Below the pieces are notes generated by a model that searched no databases, was not told where the DNA came from, and saw only the letters and a program-made list of their open reading frames with translations. Below, one piece after another: positions 26,984 to 33,943 of a DNA stretch of 64,000 nt. A program made the position numbers and the translations under genes. This stretch comes from Halomonas sp. KG2 (GTDB taxonomy: Bacteria; Pseudomonadota; Gammaproteobacteria; Pseudomonadales; Halomonadaceae): assembly GCA_030440445.1 (NCBI GenBank), contig CP098528.1, forward strand, positions 3,410,001-3,474,000, written 5' to 3'. Each line of letters opens with the position of its first letter. Position 1 is the stretch's first letter.

Positions 26984-27015
26984 AGCCGGGTGCTTTGAGA
27001 GCGCCCGGCTTTTTG
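26984..27015 (+). terminator. Terminator of the rightward sugar operon
   Basis: AGCCGGGTGCT pairs with AGCGCCCGGCT (one G-T pair), and the stem is followed by TTTTTG. It lies 19 bases after the MFS stop. Confidence 0.9.
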
Positions 27016-27095
27016 CTCTCTAAACACAACGATCGAGTGTGATGGTGTGAATAGGTAAATCCCAAGTATTGCCAACTAACACCCACTCCAAAAAT

Positions 27096-27139
27096 GTAAA
27101 AGCCCAGCCTCACTGCTATTTAGCATCAAGACTGGGCTT
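27096..27139 (-). terminator. Terminator of the leftward sugar operon
   Basis: AAGCCCAG and CTGGGCTT form the outer stem, and a nested GCTA/TAGC forms an inner one. On the minus strand it reads into TTTTACATTTTTGG. It follows the DUF1080 gene and faces the terminator of the rightward arm. Confidence 0.75.
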
Positions 27140-27168
27140 GCTCACCTTGGGTGTTTATAGGTGCCTGT

Positions 27169-27972
27169 CTATAGCTCTCTTACCCAAACGTTTCGAAAGC
27201 TGACGTCCGCATCGTGATCTTGCAGGTAAATGGGGGCGCAGCCGTGGGCTTCTTCGTAATTGGGTTCGCCAATCCACTCGGTGGTGCCTTGCACTTCAGC
27301 ATGGTGCTGGACCACGACACCGTTATGCAGCACGGTGATGTAGGCAGGCGATTCAAGGGCGCCTTCACCATTAAAACGCGGTGCAGTGTAGAGGATATTA
27401 TAGCTCTGCCACTCACCGGGCGGGCGCGATGCATTGACGAGTGGGATATGCTGTTTATAGATGGAAGCCGCCTGGCCGTTGGGATAGGTCGGGTTATCGT
27501 AGGAATCCAGCACCTGAACTTCATAACGCTCCTGCAGGAAGACGCCGCTATTGCCACGATCTTGGCCATCCATGCCATCGATATCGGCCGGTGATCGCCA
27601 CTCCAAGTAGAGCTGCACGTCGCAGAAATCCTGACGTGTACGTATACCGCCCGCGCCGCGATTCACCGTCATGGCGCCGTCTTCCACGTGCCATTCAGCC
27701 TGCCCGCCCTCTTCGGCCTCCCACGCGCCTAAGTCGGTTCCATCGAATAGCACGATGGCATCGGAGGGAACGCCTGTATCAGGCACTGAAACCGAAAGGG
27801 GCACAGGCTCCCAGACTTCAGTTTTGGCGGATTGCTGTTCGGGTGTCAGCGCCTCGTTCGAGGCGCTTTCCTGTGCCACGCTGTCGAATGCCAGCAGACT
27901 GCCGCAGGTCAATAGGCAAAGTGTCTGAGCACAGGAACGCAACTTTAGTCCATGTATGTGTTGAGTCGTCAT
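27169..27972 (-). CDS. Exported DUF1080 protein (3-keto-disaccharide hydrolase family)
   Basis: ATG 27972 behind GGAAAGGAAAG gives 267 residues. A Sec-type signal (LKLRSCAQTLCLLTCGSLLAFDSVAQ) precedes the mature domain. The family pattern is clear: AIVLFDGTDLGAWE, WHVEDGAMTVNRGAGGIRTRQDFCDVQLYLEWRSP, RGNSGVFLQERYEVQVLDSYDN, PLVNASRPPGEWQSYNILY, GCAPIYLQDHDADVSFRNVWVREL. This concanavalin-like domain is annotated in Pfam as 3-keto-disaccharide hydrolase. It is the last gene of the leftward arm and would cleave oxidised glycosides in the periplasm. It starts a few bases past the upstream small-subunit stop, so translation is probably coupled. Confidence 0.87.
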   Translation of the reverse strand: MTTQHIHGLKLRSCAQTLCLLTCGSLLAFDSVAQESASNEALTPEQQSAKTEVWEPVPLSVSVPDTGVPSDAIVLFDGTDLGAWEAEEGGQAEWHVEDGAMTVNRGAGGIRTRQDFCDVQLYLEWRSPADIDGMDGQDRGNSGVFLQERYEVQVLDSYDNPTYPNGQAASIYKQHIPLVNASRPPGEWQSYNILYTAPRFNGEGALESPAYITVLHNGVVVQHHAEVQGTTEWIGEPNYEEAHGCAPIYLQDHDADVSFRNVWVREL

Positions 27973-27989
27973 AGATGCTTTCCTTTCCA

Positions 27990-28649
27990 TTATGTGGCCC
28001 ATGCAGGTTCGCCGTTGTATGGTGCGCAGCCCTCGTAGCGGCCTGGCACCGCTTCGTAACGCAAGACTTCCGTCGCGCCAACTTCTGAGGTGAAGAAGCC
28101 GAACAGCGTTAACTGCTTCATCATAGTGAAGTAGTGTGGAAGCGCTTCATCGCTATCCGCGTGCTCCTGTGATGACTGGGTTTCCGCCGTTTGATTTTGC
28201 GCGGTCTGGGTCTCTGCAGTCAGTGCTTCAGCAGGGGTTGGCTGCTCTCTGCTAGCATGTTGCTGGGCGTGCGCCATCGCTTCGCGATCTAACTCGGTTA
28301 TAAGCGCTAATCGCTGTTCGCCACTTAACGCCATAAAATCGCGCTGATAGGCCGCTCGGCTACGCGCCTCAAGCTGGGCTAAACCAAAATAAAACACCTC
28401 TCTTTCTGAGGGCGTATAGCAGTCGCTAACGAACAGGGCCATAAACTCCCCGACACCAGCATCTTTGGCGCCTGGGGTATCGGTTCTGGGCAGAATGGTT
28501 TCGGCAAGTTCGTCCAGTCGCTCTACATCGCGGCTGCTAAAGGGATGGTTTGACTGGCCAGCATCGCTAAAGGCAAATAGGGATTTACCTCCAATCATCG
28601 CGGTACCGGTCGTCAGGGCGATCATTTTGAGTAATTCGCGACGATTCAT
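27990..28649 (-). CDS. Gluconate 2-dehydrogenase subunit 3-like small subunit with Tat signal
   Basis: ATG 28649 overlaps the stop of the GMC gene in an ATGA junction and gives 219 residues. The start is a Tat-type signal: NRRELLKMIALTTG with twin Arg and a following hydrophobic stretch. The body matches the subunit-3 family (LAETILPRTDTPGAKDAGVGEFMALFVSDCYTPSE, GFFTSEVGATEVLRYEAVPGRYEGC). A low-complexity Gln/Thr/Glu/Ala insert occupies about residues 128-165. In related dehydrogenases this subunit carries the signal and takes the flavoprotein across the membrane with it. The large subunit here has no signal of its own, consistent with that role. Confidence 0.87.
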   Translation of the reverse strand: MNRRELLKMIALTTGTAMIGGKSLFAFSDAGQSNHPFSSRDVERLDELAETILPRTDTPGAKDAGVGEFMALFVSDCYTPSEREVFYFGLAQLEARSRAAYQRDFMALSGEQRLALITELDREAMAHAQQHASREQPTPAEALTAETQTAQNQTAETQSSQEHADSDEALPHYFTMMKQLTLFGFFTSEVGATEVLRYEAVPGRYEGCAPYNGEPAWAT

Positions 28650-30340
28650 GACAAATTCCCCCGCTTGAGCTCTTCCACGGCATAGTCCACCGCCCGAGCG
28701 GTAAGCGCCATATAGGTCAGAGAAGGGTTCACGCAAGAGGATGACGTCATGCAGGCGCCATCGGTAACGAAAACGTTGGGCGCATCCCATACTTGGTTAT
28801 GGCTATTGAGCACTGAGGTTTTCGGGTCACGGCCCATACGCGCGGTGCCCATTTCATGGATCCCCATGCCCGGCGCGTAATCACCTACGTCGCCTTTGAC
28901 GTTCTTCACGCCAGCGGCCTCAAGTAAGTCAACCGCATCTTGAACCATGTCCCGACGCATATTGCGCTCGTTTTGCTTGAGCTCAACGTCGATCGATAGC
29001 ACCGGCAGTCCCCATTTATCGCGAACGCTGTGGTCAAGAGAGATGCGGTTATCGTGATCGGGCAGCATTTCGCCGAAGCCTGTCATACCGATCGTCCAAC
29101 CGCCTGGCTGGCTAAGTGCTTGCTTTAAATCAGTGCCGATATTGAGCTCAGCAATTTCGCGGTCCCAGCCCTCGCGGCTCGCCGCTCCTTGATAACCAAA
29201 CCCGCGCACGTAGCTTCGCTGCTCATCGCCTACGTTGCGAAAGCGCGGAATGTAAAAGCCCGCAGGACGACGTCCGAAGTAGTATTTGTCGAGATAGCCT
29301 TCCACTTCGCCACTGGCACCGCAGCGGAAGTGGTGATCCATCACGTTGTGACCCAGTTCGCCACTGCTACTGCCCAAGCCCCCTTCCCAGACATCGGTAG
29401 CGGAGTTCATCAAAATCCAGGTAGTGTTGAACGTAGACGCATTGAGGAAGATGACATCAGCGGTGTACTCATGGACTTCATGGGTCTCAGCGTCAATCAC
29501 CTCAACGCCCCGCGCCCGCTGGCGGTCTTTGTCATACAGCACCTGGCTGACAATCGAGAATGGCCGCAGGGTCAAGTTGCCAGTAGCCACTGCAGCCGGC
29601 AAAGTAGCTGATTGGGTACTGAAATAGGCGCCAAAAGGACAACCCAGCCAGCACTTATTGCGGTATTGGCAATTGACGCGATTTTGTTCCGGCTTTGGCT
29701 GGGTAATATTGGCGACTCGGCTGTGGATAAGATGGCGCTGCCCACCAAAGGCTTCTTTAATACGCTTGGCAGCATCTTTTTCCACACAGTTAAGCGGTAT
29801 TGGCGGCAGAAACTCGCCATCGGGAAGAATATCTAGCCCTTCCTGAGTACCTGCAATACCGGCAAAGCGCTCCACATAGTCATACCACGGGGCGATATCT
29901 TCATAGCGAATCGGCCAATCAATGGCGATGCCTTCACGCTGGTTGGCCTCGAAGTCCATAGGGCTGAGCCGATAGCTTTGCCGCCCCCAAAGCAGTGAGC
30001 GCCCCCCTACGTGATAGCCGCGAAACCAGTCAAAGCGCTTCTCTTCCACGTAGGGATTGGCCTGTTCATCCACCCACATGCCCATGGTGGCTTCGTTAAG
30101 GGGGTAGTCGCGCCTGAGCACGGGGTGTTTAGCGATCATCTCCTGGGTCGGCTCATTGCGGTGGGGATAATCCCACGCCTCTTTATGGGCATTGTGGTAA
30201 TCCTTCACGTGTTCAATGTTGCGCCCACGCTCAAGCAGTAAAACCTTCAAGCCTTTCTCTGTAAGTTCTTTAGCGGCCCAGCCGCCGCTAATGCCTGAGC
30301 CAACCACGATGGCATCGTAGTGATTATCTGGCATGGTCAT
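28646..30340 (-). CDS. GMC-family FAD dehydrogenase large subunit, glucose/glucoside 3-dehydrogenase-like
   Basis: A flavoprotein of about 560 residues. The FAD Rossmann motif AIVVGSGISGGWAAKEL sits at the N-terminus, followed by GGRSLLWGRQSYR and a Cys-rich stretch (CQYRNKCWLGCPFGAYFST) that could hold an Fe-S cluster. The C-terminal GMC domain has GIHEMGTARMG and SCVNPSLTYMALTAR. The pairing with a subunit-3 partner matches membrane-linked glucose 3-dehydrogenase of the kind characterised from a marine Halomonas, as well as gluconate 2- and fructose dehydrogenases. No cytochrome c subunit is present next to it. The true start may be the second ATG (30334), because AAGGAAG abuts the first. 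Oxidation at C3 is inferred from the DUF1080 neighbour. Confidence 0.85.
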   Translation of the reverse strand: MTMPDNHYDAIVVGSGISGGWAAKELTEKGLKVLLLERGRNIEHVKDYHNAHKEAWDYPHRNEPTQEMIAKHPVLRRDYPLNEATMGMWVDEQANPYVEEKRFDWFRGYHVGGRSLLWGRQSYRLSPMDFEANQREGIAIDWPIRYEDIAPWYDYVERFAGIAGTQEGLDILPDGEFLPPIPLNCVEKDAAKRIKEAFGGQRHLIHSRVANITQPKPEQNRVNCQYRNKCWLGCPFGAYFSTQSATLPAAVATGNLTLRPFSIVSQVLYDKDRQRARGVEVIDAETHEVHEYTADVIFLNASTFNTTWILMNSATDVWEGGLGSSSGELGHNVMDHHFRCGASGEVEGYLDKYYFGRRPAGFYIPRFRNVGDEQRSYVRGFGYQGAASREGWDREIAELNIGTDLKQALSQPGGWTIGMTGFGEMLPDHDNRISLDHSVRDKWGLPVLSIDVELKQNERNMRRDMVQDAVDLLEAAGVKNVKGDVGDYAPGMGIHEMGTARMGRDPKTSVLNSHNQVWDAPNVFVTDGACMTSSSCVNPSLTYMALTARAVDYAVEELKRGNLS

Positions 30341-30370
30341 CTTCCTTATTGTGTTGTTGTTCGCGTCGAA

Positions 30371-31270
30371 TCACACATCGCAGCGCCGAATAGCCGCTTG
30401 TAGTGATTCTATTTTTGCCTGTTGGCTAGTACGGTCAGGGAGAAATTCTTGGGCGATATAGCCCTGAAAGCCGGTATCTCGAATAGCGCGGCAAATTGCG
30501 GGGTAGTTAAGTTCTTGGGTGTCGTCTATTTCATGGCGCCCGGGCACACCGGCAGTATGGTAATGGCCGAAAAAGCGATGGTTTTCACGGATAGTGCGAA
30601 TGACATCGCCTTCACTAATCTGCATGTGATAGATGTCATAGAGCAGCTTGAAGTTGGGCGAATCGAGGCGACGGCAAAGCTCGATCCCCCATGCAGAGTT
30701 GTCGCAAAGGTAATCGGGGTGGTCGATTTTGCTGTTGAACAGCTCCATCTGTAGCACCACGCCTTTTGCCTCTGCCTGGGCAAGAATCTGCTTTAGTCCC
30801 ATTTCGGCATTTAGCAAACCCTGTTCAGGGTTCATACCTCGGGCATTGCCGCTAAAACAGATGAGATTGGTGTAACCCGCTTGGCTGACCAGATCGATAT
30901 GTTGAAGGTATCGCTCAATCAGCGCTGAGTGAAAGCGGGTATCGCCCCAGCCATCCTCAAGGCTCAACTCAGCGCCATTACACATGGAGGAGTCGAGTCC
31001 ATACCGCTGAAGCACAGGCCACTCTTCTGGCCCCACCAAATCAATCGCCGTAATGCCCAGCTCGGTTGAAAGCTGGCAAAGCTCTTCCAGAGACAGAAAA
31101 TCAAATGTCCAACGGGCGACCGAATGATGGATATTGCCTTTAAGTGCCTGCTGAGCAGGCGCATCGTCAGCTAGGGCTCGAGATCCAAGCTGAGGTAGCG
31201 CCGCCAGACCAATAGCACCGGTAACGCTATGGCGCAGCAGGCTACGCCGATCAAGAAGGTAGCGCTTCAT
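30371..31270 (-). CDS. Tat-exported TIM-barrel isomerase, hydroxypyruvate-isomerase-like
   Basis: The 299 residues begin with MKRYLLDRRSLLRHSVTGAIGLAALPQLGSRALA, a twin-arginine signal. The barrel shows the expected metal ligands in order: Glu in LQMELFNSKID, Asp/His in LLYDIYHMQIS, His in GHYHTAGVPGRHEID, Glu in GYIAQEFLP. The sequence is close to hydroxypyruvate isomerase-like proteins, but export makes a central-metabolism role unlikely. It stands between the other exported barrel and the GMC dehydrogenase in one minus-strand run, so it probably acts on the oxidised sugar in the periplasm as an epimerase, isomerase or 1,2-eliminase. Confidence 0.82.
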   Translation of the reverse strand: MKRYLLDRRSLLRHSVTGAIGLAALPQLGSRALADDAPAQQALKGNIHHSVARWTFDFLSLEELCQLSTELGITAIDLVGPEEWPVLQRYGLDSSMCNGAELSLEDGWGDTRFHSALIERYLQHIDLVSQAGYTNLICFSGNARGMNPEQGLLNAEMGLKQILAQAEAKGVVLQMELFNSKIDHPDYLCDNSAWGIELCRRLDSPNFKLLYDIYHMQISEGDVIRTIRENHRFFGHYHTAGVPGRHEIDDTQELNYPAICRAIRDTGFQGYIAQEFLPDRTSQQAKIESLQAAIRRCDV

Positions 31271-31317
31271 AAAGCATCCTCGCGTTCGTCATCTAAATGA
31301 GATGGCCTAGGCGTGCA

Positions 31318-32211
31318 TTACTCTTCTCGAAGCGCTGTCAGTTTTTCCTGCAAGAAGCTGTTGCCCTCGGTAATCACCGCTTCTGAGTCGAGTGGCATAT
31401 CGTGTTCGATGATGTACCACTCAACATCAGCGGCCTCGATGGCGGGCAAGATGGCATCCCAATCCAGTACACCTTCCCCAAGTGTGGCGAAACCGCCCTC
31501 TTCTTCAGCAGTGCCTTCTGGAGCATTATCTTTGGCGTGTACAGCAAACAGTTGCCCATCGAAACGCGAGACATACTCAACCGGGTCAAACCCACCACGC
31601 GCTACCCAGGCGATATCCAATTCCGCCAGCAGATCAGATCCAGCCGCATCAAACAGATGCTCTAACGCGGTTTTACCGTCATACTCTTCCATCTCGAAAT
31701 CATGGTTGTGGTACGCCAACCGGAAACCTTCGGCATCGAGCGTAGCGGCAATTTCACCTAACTCTTCACCCAGCGCCTGCCAGCCTTCGACATCGCTAGG
31801 CCGTGCGTCCTCGGCTAGATAAGGCACTGTTAAGGTGTCATTACCCACCGCCTGATTAAACGCCACCGTTTCATCTAAGCGATTGCGCAAATCGTCTAGC
31901 TGTACATGACTTGAGATCACCTCAAGCGCGTGCTCTTCTAACAAAGCGTTGAGTTCTTCGGCTGATACTTCCTGGGTTCCGACCGTCTCAATGGCAGAGA
32001 TTCCCGCCCGATTTACGGCGGCTAACTGCTCCTCCAAATTGCCAAAATCACGCAGCGTATACATTTGAACAGCAATGGGTAATTCTGCTGTGCTGCTTTG
32101 TTGAGCTTGAGCAACGCCAGGCATACTCAGCACTGACAGCGTCACTGCGCTAGCAGCCAGCAGAGCCTGTGGGCTCAAACGTTTTGGGCGTAGCGGGGTA
32201 TCCATATCCAC
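31318..32211 (-). CDS. Exported sugar isomerase/epimerase (TIM barrel), first gene of the leftward arm
   Basis: A 297-residue protein. Its signal (SPQALLAASAVTLSVLSMPGVAQA, Sec type) is followed by a barrel starting LPIAVQMYTLRDFG. Metal-site residues appear as Glu in YHNHDFEMEEYDG, Asp in LLAELDIAWVARGG, His in LFAVHAKDN and Glu in WYIIEHD. This matches the sugar phosphate isomerase/epimerase clan, but a periplasmic location and the neighbours argue for an unphosphorylated keto-sugar substrate. LacI operator copy 2 lies just upstream of its start. The mature protein is markedly acidic, as expected of an exported protein in a halophile. Confidence 0.83.
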   Translation of the reverse strand: MDMDTPLRPKRLSPQALLAASAVTLSVLSMPGVAQAQQSSTAELPIAVQMYTLRDFGNLEEQLAAVNRAGISAIETVGTQEVSAEELNALLEEHALEVISSHVQLDDLRNRLDETVAFNQAVGNDTLTVPYLAEDARPSDVEGWQALGEELGEIAATLDAEGFRLAYHNHDFEMEEYDGKTALEHLFDAAGSDLLAELDIAWVARGGFDPVEYVSRFDGQLFAVHAKDNAPEGTAEEEGGFATLGEGVLDWDAILPAIEAADVEWYIIEHDMPLDSEAVITEGNSFLQEKLTALREE

Positions 32212-32521
32212 CTCATTGTTGTTGGCTTGTTATGCGTTGTAAAAGTGCCGACGCCAAAAATGTAATCGGTTACATTTTTTTAGAGCATCACCGAAATATA
32301 TGCAAGAAAAGGCTGATTTATTGATCTTCGATGAGTGGATGATAACGTTATTAAAACGTCAATTCAGGAGTAAATCATTGATTATAAAGTTTTAAATATT
32401 ATTAAAAAGAAACTTTAAACTTTGGTATGACGTACTACAACAACACAGTGGAACCGTAGTGTTTTGCATTATTTTTGCAGTCACCCGAGCTGCTATAATG
32501 ACCATCTTTTTTCATCTAGCC
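32212..32521. other. Divergent promoter region between the leftward sugar operon and eamA
   Basis: About 310 bases separate these divergent genes. The left part holds LacI operator copy 2 (described separately). The rest, 32280-32460, is very AT-rich and contains no convincing hairpin or reading frame. It should contain the eamA promoter. Confidence 0.5.
32256..32279. promoter_or_regulatory. LacI-type operator, copy 2
   Basis: AAAAATGTAATCGGTTACATTTTT is a 24-base near-palindrome. Its core, ATGTAATCGGTTACAT, differs from copy 1 at one central base only. It lies 45-68 bases upstream of the first gene of the leftward arm, where a repressor would block initiation. Confidence 0.82.
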
Positions 32522-33400
32522 ATGGATATCAACGTGCCACTACGCGACCTGTTGTTAGGCCTATTTGTCATCGCCATTTGGGCGCTGAATATCATTGTCA
32601 TAAAGGTGGGCGTGGCGGAGCTACCGCCACTACTAATGACGACCCTGCGCTTTATGCTGGTCGCTGTTCTATTGGTGCCTTTCTACCCTGTCGCTCGAGC
32701 TCAGCTGCCTTTTTTGCTCTTGCTCTCCTTCACATTTGGCAGCCTACATTTTGCGCTGCTGTTTATCGGTTTAGGTCAAGCAGAAGCAGGCACTGGCGCA
32801 CTGCTGGTGCAGATGGGCACGCCTTTTGCCACGCTACTGGCAGTGGTGTTTCTTAAAGAAAAACTGGGGGCAAAGCGCATCGCGGGGCTGCTGTTCTCTT
32901 TCGCTGGCGTTATTGTGCTCGCTGGAGGGCCAACGCTGCCCTCACCACTGCCGCTGACGATTCTTTTGTTAAGCGCCTTTGGCTGGGCAGTTTCCCAACT
33001 GTTGATTAAGCGTGGTCCGCCTATCGCTCCCTTAGCACTGGCGGGTTGGGTAGCGCTGTTTGCGATTCCTCAGGTCGCGTTAGGGTCTTGGCTATTTGAA
33101 ACTGGCCAGTGGCAGGCCATTCAGCAAGCGAGTTGGCGCGGGTGGGGAGCGATGACTTACACCGCGGTAATGTCATCAATTGTTGCTTACGGCATTTGGT
33201 ATGCCTTACTACGCCGCCATCCTGTGAATCGCGTGGTGCCAATGACCTTGCTGGTACCGGTACTTGCTGTTGGCTTGGGCGCGCTGTTGATGGGCGACAG
33301 CCTAGGTATTCATAAGCTGGTAGGCGGGGGGCTTGTGGTAGCCGGTATTGCCCTGATCGTGCTCAACGTTGGTAAGCGTCGCCCAGCAAAGCCACTGTAG
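32522..33400 (+). CDS. eamA: DMT-superfamily permease, EamA type
   Basis: From ATG 32522 it encodes 292 residues with ten hydrophobic helices in two EamA repeats. The start LLLGLFVIAIWALNIIVIKVGVAELPPLLMTTLRFML closely follows E. coli EamA (a cysteine/O-acetylserine metabolite exporter). The end YGIWYALLRRHPVNRVVPMTLLVPVLAVGLGALLMGD is also typical. Upstream in-frame ATGs at 32459 and 32498 would add only poorly conserved residues. No strong ribosome site precedes any candidate, so the start is uncertain. Substrate is not defined. Confidence 0.8.
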   Translation: MDINVPLRDLLLGLFVIAIWALNIIVIKVGVAELPPLLMTTLRFMLVAVLLVPFYPVARAQLPFLLLLSFTFGSLHFALLFIGLGQAEAGTGALLVQMGTPFATLLAVVFLKEKLGAKRIAGLLFSFAGVIVLAGGPTLPSPLPLTILLLSAFGWAVSQLLIKRGPPIAPLALAGWVALFAIPQVALGSWLFETGQWQAIQQASWRGWGAMTYTAVMSSIVAYGIWYALLRRHPVNRVVPMTLLVPVLAVGLGALLMGDSLGIHKLVGGGLVVAGIALIVLNVGKRRPAKPL

Positions 33401-33418
33401 TACGCCGGTATCGGCACT

Positions 33419-33943
33419 CTATGCATCAGGGCGGCAAAACCCTGCCAGAGCAGGGACTGATACGCAGTCGCCCACCTGGATACCGCGCTCAGCGAAGTAG
33501 CCTGCGTTAACCTCCAGCGCGGCATGGTAAGACGCACCGGCTGGGTAAGCGGGGCACTCTCGAGGGGTATCAGACGCACAGGGTTGCATGGTATTGATCG
33601 CCACAATGCGCCCTTCTCCGTTGATAAAAGCAATATCCAACGGGATTAACGTGCGGTACATCCAAAAGGCGTTGCCAGCGGGCTGTTCGCTCTCAAACCG
33701 AAATAACATGCCACGCGCTTCAGGCAGGTGCTCGCGCTCCATTAAGCCGCGCTGTCGCTGGGAGGCGGTCTCGGCCACTTCAACGTCTAATCGATGCGGG
33801 CCTTCCTGGCTGTGAATCGCCAGCGGCAATGTCGAGGCTTGGCGAGATTCATCAGCCCAAGCGCTCAACAGCGGCAACGGTAAACTCGCCGCTAGTGAAA
33901 CTCCCAAAGACGTCTTCAGTAGCTGACGGCGAGTAACAGTCAT
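33419..33943 (-). CDS. DUF192-family exported protein
   Basis: A 174-residue protein with a Tat-like signal (TVTRRQLLKTSLGVSLAASLPLPLLSAWA). The DUF192 domain follows: LDVEVAETASQRQRGLMEREHLPEARGMLFRFE, then FWMYRTLIPLDIAFINGEGRIVAINTMQPC, and SYHAALEVNAGYFAERGIQVGD. Function of the family is unknown. AAGGA lies seven bases before ATG 33943, and the start overlaps the stop of the ModC-like gene in an ATGA junction, so it is the last member of that transcription unit. Confidence 0.82.
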   Translation of the reverse strand: MTVTRRQLLKTSLGVSLAASLPLPLLSAWADESRQASTLPLAIHSQEGPHRLDVEVAETASQRQRGLMEREHLPEARGMLFRFESEQPAGNAFWMYRTLIPLDIAFINGEGRIVAINTMQPCASDTPRECPAYPAGASYHAALEVNAGYFAERGIQVGDCVSVPALAGFCRPDA

